Shown: piece by piece, positions 55,730 through 64,000 of the stretch
Layout: each line of letters begins with the position of its first letter
Position numbering within the stretch: the first letter of the stretch is position 1
Assembly: GCF_016864555.1 (NCBI RefSeq)
Contig: NZ_CP044011.1
Span: forward strand, 4,359,501 to 4,423,500
Length of the DNA stretch: 64,000 nt
Origin: Sinorhizobium sp. BG8
Lineage (GTDB): Bacteria > Pseudomonadota > Alphaproteobacteria > Rhizobiales > Rhizobiaceae
Direction: 5' to 3'
The notes under the pieces: model-generated
Told to the model about the DNA's origin: nothing
What the model saw: only the letters and a program-made list of their open reading frames with translations
Databases searched by the model: none
Position numbers and translations under genes: made by a program

Positions 55730-57400
55730 TTACGCCCAGTACCAGGTGTTGATGTTCCAGGTATCGATGCGGTTGTTGATGTTGGGCGCGAAGCCCTCGA
55801 CACCCACCTTGCGGCCGCGCACGGTCGCGTACTGGAACATCGGAAGGAACGGCAGGTCGGCGCGCACGATGTCCTGGAGCTTGAGATAGAGCGCCTTGCG
55901 TTCATCGGGAACGAAGAGATTGCCCGCATCCTTCAGCAACTTGTCGACCTCGGGGTTGGCATATTGCCAGGTGTTCTGGCCTGCCCCGCCCTTCGCAGCG
56001 CTCGACGTCGACATGAAGTAGTCGGACGTATCCGGGTCGGGGCCAGTCAGGAAGTTCAGGCCGACCACGACGGAATCGAACTGCGACATCATCCAGTATT
56101 CGCCCCACATGACGGCAGGCGGCAGGTTGGAGATCGTCATCTCGACGCCGATATCCTTGAACGACTGCTGCATGAACTGCTGCACCTGTTCGCGGATATG
56201 GTTGCCCGACGTCGTGGAGTTGGAGAAGGAGAGGCGCACCCCGTCCTTGGCGCGAATGCCGTCGGCGCCCGGCACCCAGCCGGCGTCGTCGAGAAGCTTC
56301 TTCGCCTTGTCGAGGTTGTACTCATGCTTGGGCAGGTCCGCATTGTAGTAGAAGGACTGCTGCGGCATGTAGCTTTCGGTCGGCGTGGGCAGGCCGTAGT
56401 AGAGCGCGTCGATGATCGCCTGCTTGTCGATGGCGGCATAGAGCGCCTCGCGCACAGCCGGATCCTTGAACTGCGGCCGCTCCATGTTGAAGGTGATGGA
56501 TTCGATGGTCGCGGTCGGCACGACCTCAACGACCTTGCCTTCGAGCCCCTTGGCCTCGTCATAATGATCCGGCGTGATCCACTGCAGGCCGACGACGTCG
56601 ATGTCGCCAGTCTTGAACTGGGTGTACATGACCGTCATGTCGGGAATGTACTTGATGATGACCCGCTCGAGATACGGGCCGTCGCCATAGTAGTCGGGAT
56701 TGGCAAGGAGCTCGATGTGATCGCCCGCCACGCGGCTTCCCCACTTGAACGCACCCGTCCCGATCGGGGCATTGTTGTAGGCGGCCGTGTTCTTGTCCGC
56801 CTCGGCGCCGAGCGCGTGCTTGGGCACGATGAAGGTCGAGCCGAGGATCGACGGATAGGGAGCAAATGGCTGCGCCATCTTCCAGGTGATCTCGGTCGGC
56901 GAGACGACGGTGATGTCGCGGACATGCTCGTGCCCGGTCCGCCGCCAGCTGTTGAAGTTGGGATCGACCATCAGTTCGAGCGTGAACTTCACGTCTTCCG
57001 CCGTGAACGGCGTGCCGTCGTGCCACTTCACGTCGTCGCGCAGCTTGACCTTCCAGCTGAGGCCGTCTGCCGAAATGCCGCCGTTTTCGACCGTCGGCAC
57101 TTCAGCGGCCAGCGCAGGCGTGAACTTGCCTTCCGGATCGACGTTGAACAGCGGGTCGAAAATCGCGAAGTGGACGCCTTCATCGACCTCGATGTGCAGC
57201 AGGTGCGGATTGAAGACCGTCGGTTCCTGCGAGAAGCCGACGACCATCTGTCCGGTCGGCTTGTCGGGCGCGGCGGCCATTGCGCGATCCTTGCCGAGCA
57301 GGCCGGGGATCACCAGGCCGGAAGCCCCGGCGAGCGCCAGCATGGAAAGGGCCTGGCGTCGGGTGGGATTGAGAATTGCGTTCGATTTATTCTCGGACAT
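55730..57400 (-). CDS. Periplasmic solute-binding protein, peptide/opine class (SBP_bac_5)
   Basis: A 556-residue extracellular solute-binding protein of family 5 (DppA/OppA class). The N-terminus TRRQALSMLALAGASGLVI has a twin-arginine-like pair and a hydrophobic stretch, so Tat or Sec export is possible. Binding-protein segments include GLSWKVKLRDDVKWHDGTPF and VKFTLELM, and near the end NINNRIDTWNIN. It delivers its ligand to the DppB/DppC-type permeases. The ligand is not deducible. It has 95-base gaps on both sides within the cluster. Confidence 0.92.
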   Translation of the reverse strand: MSENKSNAILNPTRRQALSMLALAGASGLVIPGLLGKDRAMAAAPDKPTGQMVVGFSQEPTVFNPHLLHIEVDEGVHFAIFDPLFNVDPEGKFTPALAAEVPTVENGGISADGLSWKVKLRDDVKWHDGTPFTAEDVKFTLELMVDPNFNSWRRTGHEHVRDITVVSPTEITWKMAQPFAPYPSILGSTFIVPKHALGAEADKNTAAYNNAPIGTGAFKWGSRVAGDHIELLANPDYYGDGPYLERVIIKYIPDMTVMYTQFKTGDIDVVGLQWITPDHYDEAKGLEGKVVEVVPTATIESITFNMERPQFKDPAVREALYAAIDKQAIIDALYYGLPTPTESYMPQQSFYYNADLPKHEYNLDKAKKLLDDAGWVPGADGIRAKDGVRLSFSNSTTSGNHIREQVQQFMQQSFKDIGVEMTISNLPPAVMWGEYWMMSQFDSVVVGLNFLTGPDPDTSDYFMSTSSAAKGGAGQNTWQYANPEVDKLLKDAGNLFVPDERKALYLKLQDIVRADLPFLPMFQYATVRGRKVGVEGFAPNINNRIDTWNINTWYWA

Positions 57401-57495
57401 GACTGTTCCTTTGCTGTTGCACTCGACTGCTGTTCCAATTTTGATCTGCCTTCTTGCCGGGCAGTATGTAGTCGCGATGCCGGTCCTCCCGGCCC

Positions 57496-58826
57496 TTAAA
57501 ACCCGCTGATCAGCTCGATCTTCGATCCGTCGCGGAAACGGGAGAACCGGAAGGCCTTTGGATCGACGATCGGCGGCCGCCCTGTGACGATATCGGCCAT
57601 CAGACGCCCCGCCGCCGGCCCGATGCCGAAGCCGTGACCCGAGAAGCCGGTGGCGATATGGAAGCCGGGGATGCGGTCGATCGCGTCGATGACCGGCACC
57701 GCATCGGGGTGACATCGATGTAGCCCGCCCAGCGCTGGGCGATCTCGGCCTTTTCGAAGACCGGGAAGGCCTTCTTGAGATTGGCGAAAGCCATGTCGGA
57801 AAGCGCTTTCTTAGGCTTGGGATCGAGCACGCGGCAGTACTCGAAGGGGCTTGCCTCATCCATGGCCCAGCGGTTCGGAATGCGGGCCTCGTCGAAGAAC
57901 CGCCCGCCGATCCGGAAGTTGAGCGACCGCCATTCCTTGCGGAGCGCTGGCAGGAAATCGAGAGCATAGCGGAAGGATTTCGGCACGATGTCGACCACGT
58001 TCTCGTGGCCGGAGGCAATCGTGTAGCCGCCGTCCTGGCGCTTGCGCACGGCAAAACCATTGGACCATAGCGCCTGGTCGGGACCGCCTTCGAGCGGCTT
58101 GGTGCGCAGCACCGAGTTCATCACCTTGAGTTGGGGCAGATCAAGCCCGAACATGCCGGAGAAGAGGCTCGACCATGCCCCACCGGCGAGCACCACGGAT
58201 TTGCATGCTATCGCCCCGCGTTCGGTAATGACGCCGGAAATCGCTCCCGCTGCCGTTTCGATGCCGCGAACCGCGCACTCCGTGAGGATCGCAGCACCCT
58301 TGGCGCGGGCAGCTTCTGCGATGGCGGGGGCCGCCTTCTGCGGTTCGGCGCGGCCGTCCTCGGCCGTGTAGAGCGCACCCTTGAGGTTCATTTTCGAACC
58401 GGGGAACATCTTGTTGAACTCGGAACCGCTCAGCATCCGCGAATTGAGCTGGTATCCGTCGAGATTGCGGTTCCAGCGCTCGTGATTGGCGTATTCCTCG
58501 TCAGTCGCGCAGGTGAACATGATGCCCGCACGCTTGTAGCCGGTGTCGCGCCCGATGCGCTGGTCGAGCGTGCTCCAGATACGCAGCGCCTCGGCCATCA
58601 GCGGGACTTCGCGCGGGTCGCGCCGCGAGATGCGCACCCAGCCCCAGTTCCGGCTCGACTGCTCCTGCCCGATTCCGCCTTTCTCGCAGAGCGCCACCCG
58701 CAGCCCACGCTCGGAGAGTTCGAGCGCCGTCGACGTGCCGATGATGCCGCCGCCGATCACGACGACATCGACTTCCTTCGGCAGTTCCGCATCCCCGTGG
58801 ACGGGAACGACATAGGGTCCGGGCAT
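57496..58826 (-). pseudogene. FAD-dependent oxidoreductase (DAO family), frame broken near the C-terminus
   Basis: A glycine/sarcosine-oxidase-like flavoprotein. FAD motif DVVVIGGGIIGTSTALELSE (about 19-38), then EQSSRNWGWVRISRRDPRE, typical of SoxB/OoxB-type oxidases. The frame is intact to RWAGYIDVTP; there GGGG at 57706-57709 lacks one base. With five, the sequence continues DAVPVIDAIDRIPGFHIATG, FSGHGFGIGPAAGRLMADIV, to a TAA at 57496, total 443 residues. That missing C-terminal part holds a flavin contact. A homopolymer error is likely. It is two bases from the SDR gene. Confidence 0.86.
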
Positions 58827-58827
58827 G

Positions 58828-59550
58828 TCAGAAAAACTCCTCTAGCTGGCAATTGATGGCGAACTCGGCGACGCTTGCCTCGTTCGGCAGGTCGAGGAGC
58901 ATCGCGATGATGCGGGCGATGTCGGCGGGATCGGTCATGAGGTCCGCGGGCCGGTCGGTGATACTGAGCGCCATGTCGGTCGCGACAAAGCCCGGGCAAA
59001 TGGCCGTTGCGCGGATGCCGAGGTCGAATCCCGTCTGCCGGATGGCATGGGAAAGCGCGACGGCGGCGAATTTGGACATCGCGTAGAGCCCTGATTTTGC
59101 GGACTTCACGCGCTTGCCGGAGAGCGAGCCGATGATGATCACGCGTCCGCGGCCGCTCTGGGCCAGTGGCTCCCAGGCCGCCTTCGCAAGCCGCCGCGGC
59201 GCCTTGACGTTGACCGCCAGCATCGCGTCGAGATCCTCGTCGTCGGCCTCGATCACCGTTTTCGGGATCATGATGCCTGCATTGGCGACGATCGCGTCGA
59301 TGCGTCCGAAGGCGCCGAGCGCTGCCTCGAGCCAGAGCGCTTCGGCGCCGGGATCGGTTGCGTCATATGCGTGGAGATGAACGTCTCCGTTCACATCCCA
59401 GGCCGGCCTTTCGGGCTGGCGCATCCCGAGCGAAACACGCCATCCCTGTCGCACGAGCTCTGCAGCGGTAATGGCACCGATGCCGCGGCCGGCGCCGGAT
59501 ATCAGCGCGACGCGCGCACCCTTGCCGTTCTCTGACGTTTGCTGGTTCAT
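58828..59550 (-). CDS. Short-chain dehydrogenase/reductase
   Basis: A 240-residue SDR. Cofactor motif SGAGRGIGAIT (near residues 18-28), NAG in IVANAGIMIP, catalytic YAMSK near residue 160, preceded by S in IGSLSG. The C-terminal half (ATAICPGFVATDMA) is classical. Start at MNQQTSEN with AGGAGACGG upstream; a GTG nine codons earlier overlaps the MarR stop. The gene lies between the MarR regulator and the FAD oxidase, so it probably oxidises or reduces a pathway intermediate such as an aldehyde or hydroxy-acid. Confidence 0.87.
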   Translation of the reverse strand: MNQQTSENGKGARVALISGAGRGIGAITAAELVRQGWRVSLGMRQPERPAWDVNGDVHLHAYDATDPGAEALWLEAALGAFGRIDAIVANAGIMIPKTVIEADDEDLDAMLAVNVKAPRRLAKAAWEPLAQSGRGRVIIIGSLSGKRVKSAKSGLYAMSKFAAVALSHAIRQTGFDLGIRATAICPGFVATDMALSITDRPADLMTDPADIARIIAMLLDLPNEASVAEFAINCQLEEFF

Positions 59551-59573
59551 CGTCACCGTCTCCTGTCTGATGC

Positions 59574-60059
59574 TCACGCTAGGCCGGCGATGCGACGATA
59601 GGCTCTACGCAGTATGTCCATCAGCTGCTGCTGGTCCTCGTCGGAAATGAAGTCGAAGAAGTCCTTCGACTGCGCGGTCACGAGCAGGCGAACCTTGGCT
59701 GCCAGCGCGCTGCCCCTGGGGGTGATGTAGAGTTCCTGGGCCCGGCTATCCTCGGGCGACACTTCCCGCCTGATGAGGTCGTGCTCCACCATCTGCTCCA
59801 CGACGCGCCCCATCGCCGAGCGGTCCTTGAAGATCAGTTGGGCGATCACGGACGGACGAATACCCGGGTGGCTGTCGACGAGCAGGAGCGTGGTGATCTT
59901 GCCGGTTCCCTTTGCGACGTCGAGGCCTTCAAGCCGCTCGTCCAGGTCCCGCGAAACGGCAATATTGACGGTCCGGATGTAGAAGCTGAGCGTATCCTCG
60001 AGAACGTCGAGGTTTACGTCCTCGACGGAGGTCGGCGGCTTCTGGGCCCTGTCGCTCAT
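59574..60059 (-). CDS. MarR-family transcriptional regulator
   Basis: A 161-residue MarR protein. The winged helix-turn-helix is RPSVIAQLIFKDRSAMGRVVEQMVEHDLI, followed by the wing RREVSPEDSRAQELYITPRG. Its N- and C-terminal helices form the dimer. Start at MSDRAQKP after GGAAGGAC. It is the first gene of the run MarR-SDR-oxidase-SBP-permeases-oxidase-cupin, so it is the likely substrate-responsive repressor. Two palindromes upstream (60095 and 60194) are candidate operators. Confidence 0.88.
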   Translation of the reverse strand: MSDRAQKPPTSVEDVNLDVLEDTLSFYIRTVNIAVSRDLDERLEGLDVAKGTGKITTLLLVDSHPGIRPSVIAQLIFKDRSAMGRVVEQMVEHDLIRREVSPEDSRAQELYITPRGSALAAKVRLLVTAQSKDFFDFISDEDQQQLMDILRRAYRRIAGLA

Positions 60060-60094
60060 TGACGTCCTTCCAATAAGGCAAGCGATATCAATAT

Positions 60095-60114
60095 CTTGCG
60101 CGCGACCGCGCAAG
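60095..60114. promoter_or_regulatory. Palindrome upstream of the MarR gene
   Basis: CTTGCGCG CGAC CGCGCAAG, an exact 8-bp inverted repeat around 4 bases, 36 bp before the MarR start. Size and position fit a MarR-dimer operator. Confidence 0.5.
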
Positions 60115-60193
60115 ACCGAAACGCTCTTCTGCGCCGTGTCCGTGCATTTGTTACAGCTGCATGAAACGGCCGATAGTGGACAATTGCAACTAT

Positions 60194-60219
60194 ATTTTTC
60201 GCGCAGTGCGCAGAAAAAT
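60194..60219. promoter_or_regulatory. Second palindrome between the MarR and ABC ATPase genes
   Basis: ATTTTTCGCGCA and TGCGCAGAAAAAT form an inverted repeat with one extra base. It shares the GCGC core with the palindrome at 60095, so both could bind the same regulator. Confidence 0.4.
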
Positions 60220-60230
60220 CTTTCGGGCAC

Positions 60231-60263
60231 AAAAATGCCCGCTCGTTAGGCACGGAGCGGGCA
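60231..60263 (-). terminator. Rho-independent terminator of the ABC ATPase gene
   Basis: On the minus strand, 9-bp stem TGCCCGCTC / GAGCGGGCA followed directly by TTTTT. It lies about 85 bases past the ATPase stop and separates it from the MarR unit. Confidence 0.75.
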
Positions 60264-60348
60264 TCAAAACAGGCATCGGGTTCGAATTTACGCAGTACCG
60301 GGCACGAGACCTATGCCTCGCCCCAGCGGCACTTCCTCCAGGGAAAAC

Positions 60349-61995
60349 TCAGGCGGCCGGCTCCCACTCGCTGCCGGGTATCGCCGACACGAGCCGCTGC
60401 GTGTACTCATGCGCCGGAGCGCGGAAGATCTGGGATGGCGGCCCGTACTCGACGATGCTGCCCTTGTACATGACCGCAACTTCGTCGCAGATCTGGCTCG
60501 CCACCCGCAGGTCGTGGGTGATGAAGATCATGGCCACCTTCATTTCCTTCTGAACGCGGCTGAGGAGCTCCAGGATCTGCGCCTGGATCGAAACGTCGAG
60601 CGCCGAAACGGCCTCGTCCGCGACGAGCAGGACGGGATCGAACATCAGGGCCCGCGCAATGCCGATACGCTGGCGCTGGCCGCCCGAGAACTCATGCGGG
60701 AAGCGGTCGTAGGCACCCGCGTCGAGGCCGACGAGCTCGAGAAGGCGAAGCGCCTTTGCCTTGGCCTCCTGGATGGAGACGCCGTGGGCGATCGGGCCCA
60801 CCGTCAGTACCTTGCCGATGGTATGGCGCGGGTTGAGCGACGCGAAGGGATCCTGAAAGACCATCTGGATATAGGGGCGCAACGAGCGGAAGTCGTCTTC
60901 CTTCATCTGCGCGATGTCCCGCCCGTCGAACAGCATCCGCCCGCCGTCGCTGTCCATCAGCTTCAGCAGGACCCGGCCGAGCGACGATTTTCCCGATCCG
61001 CTCTCGCCGACGACCCCGAGGGTGCGGCCCTTGTGGATGGTGAAGCTGACGTCGTTCACCGCGTGCACGGTACGTCCCTTCGAGAAGAGGCCGCCCGCCG
61101 AACGGTAGGTCTTGTTCAGCTTCTCGACCTCGAGCACCACCGGGGTCTCCTCTGCCCCGTCACGGTCGCTGGCGCGCATGCGCGGAACCGCCGCGATCAG
61201 CCTCTGCGTATAGGGATGCGAGGGATGGTTCAGAACCTTTTCTGCAGGCCCCTGCTCCACGAGGTTGCCCTTTTCCATGACGATGACGCGGTCGGCGATT
61301 TCTGCCACCACGCCGAAGTCATGGGTGATGAACATGACGCTCATGTTCTTCCGGCGCTGGATCTTGCGGATGAGCTCGAGGATCTGCGCCTGCGTCGTCA
61401 CGTCGAGCGCGGTCGTCGGCTCGTCGGCAATCAGCACGTCCGGATCCAGCGCCAGGGCCATCGCGATCATCACGCGCTGGCGCTGGCCGCCAGAAAGCCT
61501 GAATGGATACTGGTGCTGCAGCAGCTTGGGGTCCGGCAGGCCCACTTCCTGGAGAAGCTCCAGCACCTTCGCGCGGCGCGTCTCCGCCGTTCCGACGCTG
61601 TGTGCTTCCATTACCTCCGAGATCTGGTCGCCAACGGTCATCAGCGGATTGAGCGCGGACAGAGGGTCCTGGAAGATGATCGACACCGCGCGGCCGCGCA
61701 GCCCCCTGAGGGTCTCCTCTTCCGCCTTGATAAGGTCGATGCCCTTGAAATGGATGCTCCCTGCGCTGACCTTGATGACCGGGGCAAGCAGCCCCATGAT
61801 CGCGTTCGCCGTCACCGACTTGCCCGATCCCGACTCGCCGATGATGCACAGTATTTCGCCCGCGTTGAGATCGAAGGATATGTCCTTCACGGCATGGGCG
61901 CGCTCCATGTTGTTCGGGAGGCTGACGGTGAGATCCTTCACGGAAAGGATAACGTTCTCGGGTGAAGCGACCGCGGCCGAACCTGCATGCGACAT
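60349..61995 (-). CDS. Dual ATP-binding ABC protein (DppD-DppF fusion type)
   Basis: A 548-residue tandem ATPase. The first domain (about 15-265) has Walker A GESGSGKS (53-60), signature LSGGQRQR and Walker B VLIADEPTTALD. The second (about 285-540) repeats GESGSGKS, FSGGQRQR and LVADEAVSALD. Each domain ends with the oligopeptide-transporter C-terminal stretch (HPYTQRLIAAVP; HEYTQRLVSAIPG). It should energise the DppB/DppC-type permeases encoded downstream. It is transcribed separately, behind its own terminator. Start at MSHAGS; an in-frame ATG lies eight codons upstream. Confidence 0.9.
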   Translation of the reverse strand: MSHAGSAAVASPENVILSVKDLTVSLPNNMERAHAVKDISFDLNAGEILCIIGESGSGKSVTANAIMGLLAPVIKVSAGSIHFKGIDLIKAEEETLRGLRGRAVSIIFQDPLSALNPLMTVGDQISEVMEAHSVGTAETRRAKVLELLQEVGLPDPKLLQHQYPFRLSGGQRQRVMIAMALALDPDVLIADEPTTALDVTTQAQILELIRKIQRRKNMSVMFITHDFGVVAEIADRVIVMEKGNLVEQGPAEKVLNHPSHPYTQRLIAAVPRMRASDRDGAEETPVVLEVEKLNKTYRSAGGLFSKGRTVHAVNDVSFTIHKGRTLGVVGESGSGKSSLGRVLLKLMDSDGGRMLFDGRDIAQMKEDDFRSLRPYIQMVFQDPFASLNPRHTIGKVLTVGPIAHGVSIQEAKAKALRLLELVGLDAGAYDRFPHEFSGGQRQRIGIARALMFDPVLLVADEAVSALDVSIQAQILELLSRVQKEMKVAMIFITHDLRVASQICDEVAVMYKGSIVEYGPPSQIFRAPAHEYTQRLVSAIPGSEWEPAA

Positions 61996-62230
61996 TCCTG
62001 GACCCCTTTTTTCTGGCATTGGATGCGTTGCGCGCCGCGCAATCTCACGCAGATCGGACGCCTTTGCAACAGAAGGCAGGTCAAGCAAGATCGATGCCAA
62101 CCCGGCCGCAGACATCCCCGCGAATGCAGCGCCCGGCCCGGACCGGGCCCCACAGTGCCCCGTTTTCTGCCCGGACCATTGCCTGTGCGCGAGATATCGG
62201 GCTACCTGTGCCATCCATTCCGGAGCACGC

Positions 62231-63127
62231 ATGATTACGCCCGCCTACACGCCTTATGACGGATCGGCCCGCCTCTTCACCATTGGCGTTGCGCCCCTCG
62301 ATCCCGCACGCTGGATCGAGCCGGATGACGATATGGAACGCTATCTTGCGGAAAAGGATAGGGTTCTTGCGGCTCACCGCAGCCAGGTCTTCGTCGAGGA
62401 GGAGGATACGCGCGGCGTCCAGGCCGAGGTGCTGTCTTTGCTGGCGGGCCATCTGCCGCGCCACCATCCCGGCCTTTACCGGAGGTGGGAAAACGCGATT
62501 GCCTTCGGCGACCGCGTGGTTCGGCTCGATGATCCCGACGTGCCGCCGCTGGTTTCCGCCGGTTCGCTCGTCCAGGACGATCTCGTCATCATGCGCCGAC
62601 GCGAGACGGGCTGGCATCTCGTCGCGGGCTACGTGTCCTTCCCCTCCTCCTGGTCGCTTCCGGAGAAATTCGGCCGGCGGATGGAGGATATCCACCGCCC
62701 GGTTCCGGGCTTCGGCGAGGCGACGCGCAACGCCCAGCTCATCAACAGGATCTTCGACAATCTGAGGCCCGAGCAGCCCGTCCTGCGCTTCAACTGGTCG
62801 ATCAACCCGGATGCCGACCTTTATTATCCGGTTTCCAAGGCGCACGGAGCGCTTCCTGCGGGGCATGAGCTGCGGCTGGACAACACCTTCGTGCGGGTGG
62901 AGCGCCAAACCCTGCGGCGCCTGCCGCTTTCTGGGGACATCCTGTTCACGATCCGGATCTACACCGACCCTGTCTCGGCGATCGGCACCCTGCCGGACGT
63001 TGCCGCGGCGGCCGCGACTTTCGCTGACCAGCTCGAGCAGCTTTCCCCTCCGCAGGCCGAATACAAGGGACTGACCGCGAGGCGCGCAAGGCTGGTCGAG
63101 CAGCTTCGGGCGCTTGCATCCGGCTAA
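62231..63127 (+). CDS. Heme-dependent oxidative N-demethylase family protein (DUF3445)
   Basis: A 298-residue protein of the DUF3445/HODM family (PF11927). The family contains the alpha subunit of a heme-dependent enzyme that demethylates dimethylamine. Family-like segments: LRDDM-type start (RWIEPDDDMERYLAEKDRVL), VQDDLVIMRR, AGYVSFPSSWSLPEKFGR, IHRPVPGF and RFNWSINPDADLYYP. It diverges from the ABC ATPase gene (starts 235 bp apart), so it may be part of the same amine catabolism. Its other subunits were not seen. Confidence 0.8.
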   Translation: MITPAYTPYDGSARLFTIGVAPLDPARWIEPDDDMERYLAEKDRVLAAHRSQVFVEEEDTRGVQAEVLSLLAGHLPRHHPGLYRRWENAIAFGDRVVRLDDPDVPPLVSAGSLVQDDLVIMRRRETGWHLVAGYVSFPSSWSLPEKFGRRMEDIHRPVPGFGEATRNAQLINRIFDNLRPEQPVLRFNWSINPDADLYYPVSKAHGALPAGHELRLDNTFVRVERQTLRRLPLSGDILFTIRIYTDPVSAIGTLPDVAAAAATFADQLEQLSPPQAEYKGLTARRARLVEQLRALASG

Positions 63128-63203
63128 TATTGTCGCCGAGGTAGAGCGATGCACTCTTTATTGTGACAGGATTCTGTGCTCTAGGGCCTTCCGAGTGATA
63201 GCA

Positions 63204-63227
63204 AGGGCCCCCCGTGGCCCTATTTTT
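63204..63227 (+). terminator. Rho-independent terminator upstream of hss
   Basis: Stem AGGGCC / GGCCCT with loop CCCCGT, followed by ATTTTTG, 76 bases after the DUF3445 stop and 40 bases before hss. Confidence 0.6.
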
Positions 63228-63266
63228 GCAACCAATTGGCACCCCATTCCGCAGGAGAGATAGAAT

Positions 63267-64000
63267 ATGGCAGACACCAGCTATCCGGTTTATGGCGAAA
63301 TCACCGGCCCGATCGTCATGATCGGCTTCGGTTCGATCGGTCGCGGCACGCTGCCGCTGATCGAGCGCCACTTCAAGTACGACAAGAACCGGCTGATCGT
63401 CATCGAACCGCGCAAGGATGGCGCCGACGACGAGATCTTCGCGCGCCACGGTGTCCGTCACGTCACGGAGTATGTGACGAAGGAAAACTACAAGGACCTC
63501 CTGAAGCCGCTCATCACGGAAGGCGGCGGGCAGGCCTTCGTCGTCAACCTCTCGGTCGACACCTCCTCGCTCGACATCATCAAGTTCTGCCGCAAGCATG
63601 ACGCGCTCTACATCGATACCGTCGTCGAGCCCTGGCTCGGCTTCTATTTCGACAAGGACATGAAGAACGCCGACCGCACGAACTACGCCCTGCGCGAGAC
63701 CGTGCGCAAGGAGAAGGCCAAGAACCCGGGTGGCACGACGGCAGTGTCCACCTGCGGCGCCAACCCCGGCATGGTCTCCTGGTTCGTCAAGGAAGGCCTC
63801 GTCAACCTCGCAAACGATCTCGGCATCAAGCACGATGTCCCCGAGCAGGACGACCGCGAAGGCTGGGCCAAGCTCATGAAGAAGGTCGGCGTCAAGGGTA
63901 TCCACATCGCCGAGCGCGACACCCAGCGCACCAAGCTTCCGAAGCCGCTCGACACCTTCTGGAACACCTGGTCCGTCGAAGGCTTCATCTCCGAAGGTCT
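63267..64000 (+). CDS. hss: Homospermidine synthase, 3' end beyond the window
   Basis: The first 244 codons are present, open to the window end (the family is about 480 residues). The enzyme makes sym-homospermidine from two putrescines, NAD+-dependent, a polyamine route typical of Rhizobiales. The Rossmann motif MIGFGSIGRGT (18-28) is followed by NLSVDTSSLDI, YIDTVVEPWLG and TAVSTCGANPGMVSWF, family hallmarks. The ATG follows GCAGGAGAGATAG. A terminator-like hairpin precedes it, so it is probably transcribed on its own. Confidence 0.93.
   Translation, partial: MADTSYPVYGEITGPIVMIGFGSIGRGTLPLIERHFKYDKNRLIVIEPRKDGADDEIFARHGVRHVTEYVTKENYKDLLKPLITEGGGQAFVVNLSVDTSSLDIIKFCRKHDALYIDTVVEPWLGFYFDKDMKNADRTNYALRETVRKEKAKNPGGTTAVSTCGANPGMVSWFVKEGLVNLANDLGIKHDVPEQDDREGWAKLMKKVGVKGIHIAERDTQRTKLPKPLDTFWNTWSVEGFISEG

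Overview
The window reads as a chromosomal segment of a GC-rich alphaproteobacterium of the Rhizobiales, most like the Rhizobiaceae (Rhizobium, Ensifer or Shinella type). The call rests on clade-typical genes: a bioBFDAZ operon next to a BioR-type regulator, GapR (DUF2312), an RcdA/DUF1465 protein, a zapA locus followed by a 6S-like RNA, homospermidine synthase, cysteine-free L31 and L36, and many small proteins of alphaproteobacterial DUF families (DUF1192, DUF1244, DUF4164, DUF465, DUF1036). The genus cannot be fixed from sequence reading alone. I saw no rRNA, tRNA, CRISPR array or prophage.

Layout. 0.1-2.4 kb: SorC-type regulator divergent from transaldolase. 2.4-4.8 kb: LysR regulator divergent from a short-chain dehydrogenase, then a small secreted protein. 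4.9-5.8 kb: 6S RNA candidate, zapA and DUF4164. 6.1-12.3 kb: central carbon genes tkt, gap, a glycolipid-binding-like gene, pgk and class I aldolase. 12.4-17.7 kb: a short peptide and hairpin region, MFS transporter, DUF1192, a candidate sRNA, the RcdA-like gene, rpmE and an ABC exporter. 17.9-24.4 kb: a MotA/MotB-like membrane pair, suhB, efp, a Sel1-repeat protein, a thiE-like gene and a TauE/SafE permease. 24.4-28.4 kb: a MITE-like element, an ArsR regulator, two DUF465 genes, purEK, rpmJ and a TPR protein. 28.5-39.7 kb: pyk, DUF1036, N-formylglutamate amidohydrolase, DUF1244, gapR, a DUF882 protein, a sigma-54 response regulator, pepF and two folate genes. 39.7-44.8 kb: an AT-richer island with a methyltransferase, a GT8 + KpsC-like fusion glycosyltransferase, an acetyltransferase and a decayed IS3-family transposase. 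44.8-50.8 kb: bioZ-A-D-F-B and bioR. 51.5-62.0 kb: a catabolic cluster on the minus strand (cupin, two FAD oxidases, peptide-type ABC transporter, SDR, MarR). 62.2-64 kb: heme-dependent N-demethylase family gene and homospermidine synthase, cut by the window end.

How the genes fit together. tkt, gap, pgk, fbaB, tal and pyk give much of lower glycolysis and the non-oxidative pentose pathway. The bio genes are chained by 1-4 base overlaps behind a region with BioR-type boxes. The 52-62 kb cluster looks like one inducible unit for import and flavin oxidation of an unidentified amine-bearing compound. The island genes probably modify a surface polysaccharide.

Caution for the reader. At least four conserved genes (efp, pepF, a DppB-like permease, an FAD oxidase), and probably the tail of the MFS gene, are broken by single missing bases, nearly all in short G or C runs. 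The uniform pattern suggests residual homopolymer errors in the assembly rather than real gene loss.
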